The notes: generated from the letters alone by a model not told the origin. A stretch of 64,000 nt of DNA from Sternotherus odoratus (GCA_032164245.1 JAVMKO010000005.1:39894133-39958132); one strand, 5' to 3'. Positions 1 to 10,216 are shown, counted from the first letter of the stretch. Numbers and translations are program-made.

Positions 1-1228
1 TTTCAGAGCTGCATCCACCAGTTCTGTTCCACCTCTACAAAGTTCAGGGCACAAATTGAGGAAAGAGGTAAAGAAGGAGCATTGCCAGGGCAGAATCTGT
101 ATCTCTACAGTAGTCCATAGTGACCATTGCAATAGGGGCACAAGTTAGACGTCACAATGCACCTAGAGCCACTGCTATAAATTAGAGCCTAGGGCTGCAC
201 TATCTGTAGGCTTGTCTACACTTATGCTGGGTCAGGGATGTGAAAAATCAAACCTCAGAGTGCAGCAAGTCTGAGCGCTTTAAAGCACTAGTGTGGACAG
301 TGGAGGTGGATTACCAGGAGTGCTGGGAGAGCACTCTCCCTGGGCTTGTGGGCAACCACACTTGCACTTCAAAGCGCTGCCACGGGAGCATTCCCACAAC
401 AGCGCTCTGAAATTTCCAACATAGCCATGCCCTTACTTCAGGAGCTGTTTGACCTTTGCAGCAGTACAGAATCAAAAGAGCACAAAGGTGGCATGAATCC
501 ATCTTTGCTCACACGCTTCTGCTCACTATGAACTGAGCCTTCTGCTGTGTCTATCAGGAGGCACAGTGAGCTGGTAGTGACCCCCTACATTGAGGTTGCC
601 TAACCCTTTTCATTATAAAAGATTATTTTATTTCAGAAGCCCCATTGTTTCCACCAGAGTTTTGATATTTAACGGGAATAGACCCCACCCTAGATTGCTA
701 ATGTTTGTTTGAATAGGTCTACAACAAAAATAGCAGAAATGTCTGTTTAAAACAAAACGGGGGTCGTGTTAACATGCAGGAAGGATTAGAGTAGTTCAGT
801 TATAAGTCTGCCAAAAACATGCAAGTACAGTAAACAAATGATCCAGCTAAGTTTAAAAGGCAGCTCATATCAGTTTAGCCTTAGATTCAGTCGTGGTGCT
901 TGCAACCAAATATTGCAATATAGCAGAAACAAAACTAACTGGAAATAAAAGTGAAACTCACTAGTCTGTTTCAATGGTCCAAGCTGAATGAAGTGCAAAC
1001 AGGAAACAAACAGCCTAACTGATGAAAAATATATATTGATTTTTAAGAATCAGAGGTAGCCATGTTAGTCTGGAATTGCATCAATTTTTAATTGATTTTT
1101 AAAAGTTTAAATTATTGTAATCTAATTAATTACACAGGTGCCATTTTAAAAAATATTACTATTAATGATAAAACAATGAGAGAGGTAGTGTGATACAAAC
1201 GGAATGGGCAATAAGGCATGGTTTAATG
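1..1228. other. Intergenic sequence upstream of MANF, no gene seen
   Basis: I see no supported coding exon here. Short ORFs around 311-531 are unsupported. At about 1046-1080 there is a minus-strand scrap of the Penelope-like tail that recurs elsewhere in the window (CAGAGGTAGCCATGTTAGTC). The stretch 205-310 resembles the end of a DNA transposon but has no partner end. Confidence 0.5.
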
Positions 1229-1712
1229 CAGGGTTTCTCAACCTGGGGGTCGCGACCCCGTGGGGGGTCGCTGAGCGCTCCCCGGGGGGTCGCGAGCTCC
1301 TGCCGCCGCAACTCGCGGTGACTGGGGCTGCGCCCCGGCCCCCAGTCCCCACCGCGGGTGGGCTCCCGGCTGCGTGCCGTCCCCCGTCCCCGCAGCGGGC
1401 GGGCTGGGGGCCGGCGCGCAGCCCGCCCACGGCGGGGACGGGGGACCAGGGCGCACGAGCGGGTTTTTTTTTTTGGTGGTGGGTTTTGTTTTGTTTTTGT
1501 AATTCGGCGGCTTTTCGGCGGAGCGGTTGTGCCGCAGGATCACAAAAAGGGGTCACGGTCTCATAGGGTGACCAGATGTCCCGATTTTATAGGGACAGTC
1601 CCAATTTTTAGGTCTTTTTCTTATATAGGCTCCTATTACCCCCCACCCCCGTCCCGATTTTTCACACTTGCTGTCTGGTCACCCTACGGTCTCAACTAGT
1701 TTCAGAACCCTG
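1229..1712. mobile_element. hAT-type MITE with 8-bp target duplication
   Basis: The element begins CAGGGTTTCTCAA and ends in an imperfect inverted copy (TTCAGAACCCTG). It is flanked by the perfect 8-bp direct repeat GTTTAATG (1221-1228 and 1713-1720), the hallmark of hAT transposition. The interior is very GC-rich and encodes nothing recognisable. The ORFs on both strands here are by-products of that composition. A second MITE is inserted near its right end. Confidence 0.88.
1564..1686. mobile_element. MITE nested inside the 1229-1712 element
   Basis: Its termini are TAGGGTGACCAG and CTGGTCACCCTA. The 8-bp target duplication CGGTCTCA (1556-1563 and 1687-1694) is perfect. The host is the hAT MITE around it, so this insertion is the younger event. 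The 8-bp duplication suggests hAT superfamily. A sister copy lies at 2003-2127 in the other orientation. Confidence 0.88.
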
Positions 1713-1732
1713 GTTTAATGGGTAAGGATACA

Positions 1733-1910
1733 GTGGAGTGGGAGTCAAGAGACCTGGGTACTATTCCTGGCTCTGCCACTGGCCTGCTATGTGACTACAG
1801 GCAAATCACTTTGTTTCTCTGAACCTCGCCCATCCTTTGTCTATTTAGACTAGAAGCTCTTGGGAGCAGGAACTGATCTGTGTGGGCAGTGCCTGGCGCC
1901 GTACCCCCTG
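1733..1910 (+). repeat. MIR-family SINE (CORE-SINE)
   Basis: The order of motifs follows a MIR: GACCTGGGTACTATTCCTGG, then CTCTGCCACTGGCCTG, then GTGACTACAGGCAAATCACT and CAGTGCCTGGCGC. It is diverged and sits between two MITEs. The call rests on remembered consensus, not an alignment. Confidence 0.7.
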
Positions 1911-2002
1911 ATCTTGATTCGAGTCTCAAGAAATAAGAGAATACAAAAAAAAATAATAAGTGAGGAATTAGAAACTCCCGAGTTCCACGCCTGGCTTTGT
2001 GG

Positions 2003-2127
2003 TAATCTGACCAGACTACAAGTGTGAAAAATCTGGACAGAGGATGGGGGGGTAATAGGAGCCTATATAAGAAACTTCCCCAAATATCGGGATTGACCCT
2101 ACAAAATTGGGACATCTGGTCACCCTA
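2003..2127. mobile_element. Second copy of the TAGGGTGACCAG MITE
   Basis: This is an inverted relative of 1564-1686 with termini TAATCTGACCAG and CTGGTCACCCTA. It has a perfect 8-bp target duplication, CTTTGTGG (1995-2002 and 2128-2135). It inserted about 600 bp upstream of the MANF start codon. Confidence 0.87.
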
Positions 2128-2179
2128 CTTTGTGGTCTAGGGAAAGTCACAGACCAAACTTTTTTAAACTGGCTATTAG

Positions 2180-2743
2180 CGGCACCCACCTCCCCCGCCG
2201 CATGGTGCTACCAGCCCCCTGCTAAGCTCTCAGCCCCTCTGGGCTTCAGGACAATTCCTGCCAACGACGAGGTTCCGGCCCCGCACGAAGTATCCCTGGG
2301 AGCGGAGACGTGCCTGAGACCCAGAGCAAAGCGCCAGCCCCGGCTCTCTGCCGCCTCGCGGGATCCACTTCTTGACATGCGGAGACTTGCCCCGCACAAA
2401 GATGGCAGCTGCACAGAATCCTATTACGCGATCACGCTCCGCACAAAGATGGCATTTCCGGGGGGTTGTTCCGTTTCCCGGAGACCGGCGGCTGAAGTCG
2501 TTACACGCCCCTCGTCCAATCAGTGGCCGCCAACTCTCCCGTCTCTGCCGCCGCCCGACCAATCGGAAAAGGGAGCGTGGAGACCCATGGATGAGCGGGC
2601 GAATGGGAGCTCGATGTGTGAGGGAAGCGCCAGGAGCGTCCAATGGGGTGGGGGATGGGCGGTGCGTGTTGTCAAGGCACCGGGTCCGAAGGGGTCTTGC
2701 AGAGCGCCGTGTGCGACTGAGGAAGCCGGTGCGCAGCGGCAGG
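2180..2743 (+). promoter_or_regulatory. MANF: MANF CpG-island promoter and 5' UTR
   Basis: The region is GC- and CpG-rich and continues into exon 1 and early intron 1. It has three CCAAT boxes (2516-2520, 2559-2563, 2640-2644) and no clear TATA box. A 16-bp motif containing AAGATGGC, a YY1-like core, occurs twice (2392-2407 and 2439-2454). The first CCAAT is followed nine bases later by CCAAC (2530-2534), one base from the ER-stress element CCAAT-N9-CCACG. MANF is known to be induced by the unfolded protein response, so this near match is a plausible but unproven ERSE. The transcription start cannot be placed from sequence alone. Confidence 0.7.
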
Positions 2744-2831
2744 ATGCGGGCGGCTAACGGGCTCTGGGCGGCGCTGGCTCTGATGCTGCTCCCGGGCGGC
2801 AGCCGGGCTCTGCGGGAGGGGGAGTGCGAAG
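2744..2831 (+). CDS. MANF: MANF coding exon 1: mesencephalic astrocyte-derived neurotrophic factor
   Basis: MANF is an ER-resident, secretable protein that supports ER proteostasis and protects neurons. The four coding exons join in phase to 543 nt, or 180 residues, the usual size for the family. This exon encodes the signal peptide (hydrophobic core LWAALALMLLP, likely cleavage near residue 22) and Cys28, the first cysteine of the CEVC motif. The donor is G|GTGAGC at 2832, phase 1. I chose the ATG at 2744 because it directly precedes the signal peptide. The same frame is open back to an ATG at 2372, which would give an Arg-rich extension without a signal peptide and is probably not the main start. 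Confidence 0.95.
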
Positions 2832-3930
2832 GTGAGCGAGGGGCCGCTGGGGGGAGGGGCGGCACCGGCTCGTCCCTGGCCTCGTGGGGCTGCGCTTCAC
2901 CGGAGACTCCCTCGTTCGGGGGCGGGAGGAGGGGGCTCTGGCGGGGGGAGGGGTCCTTGAGCTGCCTGGGGGGTCTCCTGGGCCGGCAGCGGTTTCGTGA
3001 GGGTCCCCATGGAGGGGGAGGGGCTCCCGGAGGTAAAGGCCCTAGTGAAGAGCAGCCCAGGACAGCAGAGGGAAAGTGCCTCGTGTCACTGTCCGTTGGG
3101 TCTGGACTGTCCTGCCTAGCTCAGTCCCCCGTCACTGGGGGTCTGGCTTGGCTGCGAACTGCGAGGTAGGGGCAGGTAATTGGCTTGTTGTAAAATGGGG
3201 AGGGAAGCTGAAGAAAATGTTTGAATGTTCCTATGCCCTGGCGCCAGGCTCTTCACGGGGAGGTACGGCAAGAGCGAGCACAACTAAAGGGGAATCTTCT
3301 CTCCGATCTTGCATTCCCAACCAGACACACCTGTAGACATAACTGAGCTACAAAGCAAAACTTAAGCTTTCTCCTTCATAGCAGCTTTCTGTTGTCTCTG
3401 ACAGCCTGTTTTAAAACCCCTAACCAAAGCGTTTGCTTGTTTATATGAGGAAGAGGGAGTCCCAGTTTTGCAAAGATCTGTGGAGGGCCTCATGGTGATG
3501 TCCACACAGACTGCAACTGTCTCTTACATGCACCCAGTTGAGAAGAGCAATTTTGAGATCAAGGTCCAAATATTTGAAGGTATTTTGATGACCATCTTCA
3601 GGTGTCTAAATACCTTTTAAAATCTGTCCATAAGACTGATGTTTAGTACCCTATCCCCTTGTTTTTTAAATTGCTCTCATTTCACAGTTCGCCTTCATTA
3701 AAGATCTATTTAATATTTAGTTCTTCACTTCTCTGTTCTATCCTGGGTTTAGGGTGTTTTCTCTGTAATAGCTGATTAATCTCCAAGTAAAGCAAGTAGG
3801 GAGGGTGAGGAATGTACTGATTAAAGCTTTTGTTATATGGAATGCTTCCATAGGCAAGGAAGTGAATTCTGAACCAGAATGTTGGCAGATCATTAAAGGA
3901 GAAAGTGAATCTTGACTATTTTCAAGTGTA

Positions 3931-4730
3931 CAGTAAACCCTCGATTTAACGGACCCCGATTTAACGGACTTCGGATGCAACGGACAAAATTTCCGATGCA
4001 TCCGAAATCCGTTATTGGGGGGCCGCCGGCTCCCGCCCCCGGGGAGCCGGGCGGGAGCTGTCAACCTGGCTGCCCGGCTCCCCGCAGAGGGGAGCCGGGC
4101 GGCGGAGTTGACAGCTCCCGCCTGGCTCCCCACAGCGGGGAGCCCGGCGGGAGCTGTCAAACCCCCCCACCCCCACCCGGCTCCCCGGGGGGGGGGTTTG
4201 ACAGTTCCCGCCGGGCTTCCCGCTGCGGGGAGCCGGGCGGGGGGGGGGGGGTTGACAGTTCCCGCTCGGCTCCCCGCTGTGGGGAGCCGGGCGGGGGGAG
4301 GGGTGGCGGGGGGGGCGGGAGCCGGCGCAGGGCTGCTTGGGCGATTGGGTCAGCTGCCTGGTCAATTTCACCTGAAATTGACCAGGCAGCTGACCGGATC
4401 TCCCAAGCAGTCCCGCGCCGGCTCCCCCCCCCCCCCCCCTCGGGTGGGCGGGGGTCCGGCGGGGGGGCAGTTCAGGCGGGGGGGGGTTTGACAGCTCCCG
4501 GCGGGTGAGTTGACAGCTCCTGCCCGGCTCCCCGCTGTGGGGAGCCGGGCGGGGGCTCCCGGCTGTGATCAGTAAAACCTCGATTTAACGGATTAATTCG
4601 GGCGAGGGGGTGTCCGTTAAAGCCAAAAGTCCTGTTATTTAATGATTTTAAAAAATTATTAAATAACGGACTTTTGGCTTTAACGGACACCCCCTTGCCC
4701 GAATTAGTCCGTTAAATCGAGGTTTCACTG
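3931..4730. mobile_element. pogo/Tigger-like MITE with GC-rich palindromic core
   Basis: The element is flanked by TA on both sides (3929-3930 and 4731-4732). It begins CAGTAAACCCTCGATTTAAC and ends GTTAAATCGAGGTTTCACTG, as in Tc1/mariner-pogo elements. The core (about 4016-4560) is a run of inverted units built on GGCTCCCCGC and GCGGGGAGCC. The right 161 bp (4570-4730) fold back on themselves around 4643-4655. No transposase is present. Relatives lie at 43090-43200 and 45163-45514. It lies in MANF intron 1. Confidence 0.87.
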
Positions 4731-4929
4731 TATTTGTAAATTTCAAGCCTGACCTGATAAAATGTAATTTTAAAAGAACTTTCTCTCCTTACATGGCATA
4801 AATGATACCATGGTGACTAACGCAATAGAAATCATACAGGACTGGTCACCATTATACTCTAGTTCAGGTAATATATATTGTACCTTTTATGCTAAAGTGT
4901 GCCAGTGTGCAACTACTACTACAAACTGT

Positions 4930-5045
4930 ACACTGCATCCAGTTTCTTGACAACATGCACTGCCCATCCACCACCACATTGGATGCTCCTGGTGCTTCCC
5001 TCATATGTCGAGCTCCCATTGGCCCACTCATCCATGGTGTACCAC
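4930..5045 (-). repeat. Inverted partial copy of the MANF promoter/5' UTR in MANF intron 1
   Basis: Read on the minus strand, this segment matches 2576-2690 of the promoter with only small changes. Shared blocks include CCATGGATGAG, AATGGGAGCTCGA, GAGGGAAGC and GTGTTGTCAAG (the last with CA for CG-derived changes nearby). Most differences are CG in the promoter against TG or CA here, the pattern expected from methylated CpG decay. Both copies contain the CCAAT context. This is a within-locus inverted duplication. I see no terminal repeats that would make it a transposon. Confidence 0.85.
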
Positions 5046-6099
5046 TGAAATGCATCAGCCTCTTAGGTTTAAACTACTTAACAGCACAGAAGAGTTAGAC
5101 AGCAGTTCTTAAGGGAAGAAGTCAACAGATTCTACAGCTGGAACTTTAAAGTTGTAGTTATTCCAATTTGGAATGTCCCTGCAGTTCTGGAATTTTGCAC
5201 CACTACCGCTGCAAAAAATGCCATAGTCCCTTTAATCAGTGATTTATTTTTTCACCTCATCTGAAAGATGGCATCTCCAGCAGCCCACTGTCCTGTAACA
5301 CCATTCTGGAACTCAGGTTCAAGAGTAACATAGTCACCCATATCATTCCTTGCAGCACCTGGAATCCAAGTACCAGACCACAGTACAAGAACAGCGGACA
5401 GCACTGTAGGAGAAGTGACATGAAATGGCCCCAAAAGATGCTGTGCATGTAGAAAAAGTTCAGCCACCTATTTAGTTCAGGTTATATTTTCTGCCGCTGT
5501 TACACATTTGGAGTGAAGACTACTACTTGATCATTTGGGGCTCAAATAGGTGATCCTGTATTTTCCAACTCCTTGACTTCGGAATTGAGTGTAAAAGTTA
5601 CTTAAGGCCATAGAGATTGGTTGATTCTTCTCCTGGTATTAGTAAAAGGTATGGAAGCCCTAAACTGGGCCACTTTTTCCCTCAGAGAAAGGGTCAATAT
5701 TGGGCACTTTGTCTTACCATTAAAGGTAACATGTTTGCAAGAGTGCTGCTGAAGGTCTCCTTTGGCCCACAGAATTTTTCATACTTGTGATGTTGAGGTC
5801 AAGGTTGAATTTCCAAAGCTAACGTTCTTGAAAAAATGCTTTTTTCTTTTGTAATCTGAGTGGACTTGATCTGTAGACACTGAGGGACAATAAACAGGGA
5901 GTTGACAGTGCCATATTTAGTCGCTCATTTTCAGAATAGCATTGCATATTTAAAGTCTTTGGATTGACATTGAGTTATTGTTTTGGGGGGGGGGGGGATA
6001 AGAAAGCCTGGGCATTAAGTTGGCTCTTCCCACCCACCACTTACAGTGTTCCCTCTGTTGTTTGCTGCTAGCAAATCTGCATTGGATTCCCCCCCAGCT

Positions 6100-6234
6100 C
6101 AGTGGTCTTCAACCTGCGGCCCACGGACTGCTTGCGGCCCAGTCAACACAGAGCTGCGGCCCATGTGACATCTGCAGGGCCATAGAGGTAGTACTGGATG
6201 CAGCCCACAAGGGTAAATAGGTTGAGAACCACTG
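6100..6234. mobile_element. Short hAT MITE with perfect 8-bp target duplication
   Basis: The ends are CAGTGGTCTTCAACC and GGTTGAGAACCACTG, nearly perfect inverted repeats. The target duplication CCCCAGCT (6092-6099 and 6235-6242) is exact. The element is 135 bp and lies in MANF intron 1, about 350 bp before exon 2. Confidence 0.92.
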
Positions 6235-6583
6235 CCCCAGCTGAATCTGTGTTGCTCTTTCAGTACAGTACATGAATGCCATTGATAGGATCTTTCCTTG
6301 GGGATCTCAGTGGATCCGTTTCTGTTCTAAGTATTAGCGAGACAGGGTGGGTGAGGTGTAGAGGTAATTGAGCACCTGTCCTTATTCATGCTCTGAAAGA
6401 TTTACTATGGTGTAATTGTCATGTGTGCCGTTCCAAAGGGATAGGCTCTTGATCACTAATGCTGTGTCCTAACCTCATTCACAAACCCCTTCATTCTCTT
6501 GTTTTTGCACAGGAGTTCTCCCCAAGAGCTACTTCCAGATTAGTGTAAATGTTACAAATCTCTTCATCTTTTTACCCCTTTAG

Positions 6584-6711
6584 TGTGTGTTACATTCATG
6601 GAAAGGTTCTACCAGAGTCTAAAGGACAAAGATGTTGAGTTCACACCAGCTAGTGTTGAAAAAGAACTCTTGAAATCCTGCAAAGAAGCAAAAGGCAAAG
6701 AGAATCGACTG
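6584..6711 (+). CDS. MANF: MANF coding exon 2
   Basis: The acceptor is TTTAG| after a pyrimidine-rich tract and the donor is G|GTAAGTAA. The exon completes the CEVC motif (Cys28, Cys31) and encodes the start of the saposin-like N-terminal domain through residue 72, ending in the conserved GKENRL. Cys62 lies here. Its 128 nt bring the running length to 216, so the exon ends in phase 0. Confidence 0.96.
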
Positions 6712-7805
6712 GTAAGTAACAGTGATCCATCACCATCTCTTTTGCAGAGTAATTCATAAAATACCTGGGAGGTAGTTAGAAATTGGGAATCTCTCACTGA
6801 ATGGTTGTGCATACAGTATAGGCCTATATAGGGAAGATTTGAGGAGGAGTGCAGTCTCCTCTCCTCCATAAAAATATATAAATTAAAAAATACATCAGTA
6901 CCAGTTTTCCTATTGCTTGACCTCATTTCTGCCTGTAACCAAACTGCAGTGAGTTTTTCTTATGAAATTTTACTTTCTACTGCACCCCTGGAGCATTACA
7001 TAATGCTTCTAGATTGCCGTACAAACTGTGTTTGAATAATAATGCTTATCAACCCTTGAACTGAAAAATGGGCAAAGGAAATTGACCCAAAAGGAAGTGC
7101 TAATTGAAAGCAGTTCAAAATATTTTCACAATGAAGGGATCTGAGTAGAAAGGCCTTCCGCTATTTTTGAAGAGAACTGGGAGTGACTTTGTCAGACATA
7201 CTCAGGGACATACTGTATTTCAGACAAGTTGTCCTTGAACCGAGAGAACTCTGCCTTCAGGCCAGTTCAGATAAAATGTCACTCGGGGGAACTAGGACAA
7301 CCAACCTCAACATAATGAGAAATTGGCTTTTCTCAGAGCTCTAATAGGACTCATGGAGAAATATTCTGTACCAGTAAATGCAAAACCATGCAACCTAGTC
7401 TGTCAAAAATGTGTATGACAAAAGGCCAAATAAGCCATTTCTTGGTGGCATGTTCTCTCTGTTCCTTATGAGTGAAAATAAATCTTCCCCTAGAGCTGAG
7501 GTGCTTCCAAGTAGAGTGAAAGTAGGGGCTGTGATTCCTGTTCCTTCTTCATTTTGCTTGCTCTAGAAATCTGAACCAAAGCAGGTGCTTTCACAGACTC
7601 TGCCAGTAGTATTGTCCTCTCCTCCGGATAAAACAAATTCTGGGATAAAATCATGGAAAGACTCAGATTTGTATGGCAGAAAGCTCAGGGTCTCTGGCAC
7701 AGAGAAGGGAGGAAGCAACCAGGAAAATCAGCTGAACTCTTCTGAAAGGATTCTTTTCCCTCAGCATTACTAGACACTTCATACTTTTCCTTTCTAACCC
7801 TCTAG

Positions 7806-7947
7806 TGCTATTACATTGGAGCCACCAGCGATGCAGCCACTAAAATGGTTAATGAGGTATCAAAACCTCTAAGTCACCACATCCCTGTGGAAAAGGTCTG
7901 TGAGAAACTGAAGAAGAGAGACAGTCAGATCTGTGAGCTAAAATATG
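7806..7947 (+). CDS. MANF: MANF coding exon 3
   Basis: The exon starts with [13 protein letters not shown] and encodes residues 73-119, the rest of the saposin-like lipid-binding domain, with Cys73, Cys104 and Cys115. The acceptor is CTCTAG| and the donor is G|GTGAGTTT, phase 1. The segment [19 protein letters not shown] is close to the mammalian protein by recall. Confidence 0.96.
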
Positions 7948-8220
7948 GTGAGTTTGGGGAGACATTAGTAATGGGTTAAATTATTGGATTTTTCTGCTGT
8001 ATGGATCGTTGTTCTGATAGGTAACGTACTTGCACCCAACCCCTTTTATTGATCTGCTTCTAATCTAAAACAGACTAAAGTGGGCTTCTTTTGAAAGCTA
8101 ATGAAGTGAAGCTACTTGCGCTTAAATTCTTCAGAAGGCTCATCTTAGTAAGTATTATGACAAATAACTTGAGTTGGCCCCTTTTAGAGATGTTTGAATG
8201 GTCAGGCAGTACTGCAGGTA

Positions 8221-8405
8221 CAGATGCTCCCCAAGTTACGTAAACCCGACGTACACAAATCTGAGTTTACGGAAAAAGTTCCATAAGCTAGAAATAGGAG
8301 TGTTTGGTGGATTTTTTTGGCACATAATGGTCGGAGATACGTTTCCGACTTACGCAAAATTCGAGTTATGCAAGGTGTTCCTTTCAGGAAGTTGGGGAGT
8401 GTCTG
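8221..8405. mobile_element. Tc1/mariner-pogo-type MITE
   Basis: The ends are CAGATGCTCCCCAAGTTACG and GGAAGTTGGGGAGTGTCTG, inverted relative to each other, with TA on both flanks (8219-8220 and 8406-8407). The 185-bp element has no coding capacity. It is in MANF intron 3. Confidence 0.85.
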
Positions 8406-8929
8406 TATGTGTACTAAATGTTCCTTGAGGTTCCTACTAGGGTGATTAGGTGAAAGTTGCTGTGTCTGGCACTAATCCAACTCAGAGGGTTCCTGGACAG
8501 ACATGGGTTTGTCTAGTGTGCAACATTGCTTATGCCCAAGATTAGCCTAAATTCTTGCAGCTAGACTCCCGAAGGTTCTAACTTCCTCTATAGGTGCCTA
8601 TGTCCAGCATTTAAGCACCACTGACATTCACAAAACCAAAGCTCAGATGCTGCCTAACCTTGCTTAAGTCCTGATATTGCCCCACAGCTATCAAGCTGCA
8701 TGGACCCTTAGATCATGCCTAAGTCCTGCCAGGATTTTTAAACAAGGCAGCCTCCACCTCCTGCCCTATTGCCTGAAGTGCCCAATCCAGGAGGTTCTCA
8801 GAGCAAACTGTTCAGTTTTGCTTTTGGACATCTTAGGCAGCTTCTGGCTCGAGTGGCTGGCTTCTGAGAATCTCTTTCTTGGATGCCTAACTCTCCTCAT
8901 ACAATTGGGCTTCCTGTTACCAAACCGTG

Positions 8930-9265
8930 TCAAAGACATTTACAAGAGACATTTACCACACAACAAAAACACTAACCCAGGAACCTAGCCTTGCAACAAA
9001 GCCTGATGCCAACTCTGTCCACATCTATTCAAATGATACCATCATAGGACCTAATCACCTCAGCCACGCCATCAGGGGCTGATTCACCTGCACATCTACC
9101 AATGTGATATGTCACAATCTGCCATGTACATTGGCCAAACTGGACAGTCTCTACGCAAAAGAATAAATGGACACACAGCTGACATCAGGAATCATAACAT
9201 TCAAAAATCAGTAGAAGGAACACCTCAACCTCTTGGCTGACTTAAATGACAGACATGTTGCAGTC
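8930..9265 (+). mobile_element. Penelope-like retroelement fragment, GIY-YIG endonuclease region
   Basis: Frame-by-frame reading of 9090-9200 gives CDMSQSAMYIGQTGQSLRKR followed by INGHTADIRNHN. This has the YIG-x5-R spacing of a GIY-YIG nuclease as found in Penelope-like elements. It is truncated and surrounded by stops. Tail sequences that I associate with the same element type recur at 19570-19645, 38603-38668 and 46265-46665. Confidence 0.65.
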
Positions 9266-10031
9266 CAGTAGTTTTCATATTTGAGTTCCTTCAGAATTCT
9301 TGGGTTGATACTATTTATTCTGGTGACTTATTACTGTTTAATTTGTCAATTTGTTTCCAGAGCTTGACATCTGTCTGGGACAATTCCTCAGAATTTGTCT
9401 CCTTCAAAGAATGGGTCGGGTGTGGGAATGTCACTCATCCCCTGGCCTGTAGCAAAGATCACTGCAAAAAAATCCTTTAGCTTCTCTGCAATAGCTTTGT
9501 CTTTCTTGAGTACTCCGTTAGCACCTTGATCATCTAGTAGCCCCACTTATTGTTCATCTGGCTTCTGTTGTACTTAATTTTTTTTCTTTCCTTTCCTGTT
9601 GCTTTAACTGCATCAGTCTGACACTGCCAATCTCTTCACTGATTCCATGTGTCCTTGTGCATAAATTTCAGTCTTGTTTGTTTTCAATTGTGATTCTCCT
9701 TGCCTCATTGGAAAATAATATTATTTTACTTGTGTTTAAACCTCATCTCCTTTTTTGCCCTCCCAGTCACCCTCCTTTGCCTATTTTTATATTCCATTTC
9801 ATTTTAATGTAAAGAGAATCCCTGCCTGAAAGAGTTTTATAATCTCTACAAGAGTAGGCCTTCTCTAGTGAAAGACACTAAACACAAGCAACTCAATCAG
9901 TGAAATTAACAAGCCAGTCAAGTGTCTTTAAGATATTTAATTTTGACAGCTTCTAATCAATTTGTTATTGCTTACTTTGAATTACTGATGTTTGTCTGTC
10001 TCTGTCTGTCTCTCTCTCCCTCGCTCCTTAG

Positions 10032-10216
10032 ACAAGCAGATTGACCTGAGCACTGTGGACCTGAAGAAATTGAGAGTGAAAGAGCTGAAGAAGATCCTAG
10101 ATGACTGGGGTGAAACATGCAAGGGCTGTGCAGAAAAATCAGACTATATTCGCAAAATCAATGAACTGATGCCTAAATATGCACCAAAGGCAGCCAGTTC
10201 CCGGACGGATCTCTGA
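10032..10216 (+). CDS. MANF: MANF coding exon 4, C-terminal domain and stop
   Basis: The exon encodes residues 120-180: the SAP-like C-terminal domain, with [18 protein letters not shown], the redox-type motif CKGC (Cys149-Cys152) and the last residues RTDL. RTDL is the weak KDEL-receptor signal known for MANF and governs ER retention against secretion. The acceptor is CCTTAG| after a long CT-rich tract. The stop TGA is at 10214-10216. Confidence 0.97.

Noticed and set aside
2372..3169. A 265-residue plus ORF as a separate gene
   Set aside because: It contains MANF exon 1 in frame and then runs through the exon 1 donor into intron 1. The upstream part is reported as a finding instead.
3912..4508. 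ORFs of 119-198 residues on both strands
   Set aside because: They lie in the GC palindrome core of a MITE and repeat PGSP/GEPGG-type words set by the DNA repeat.
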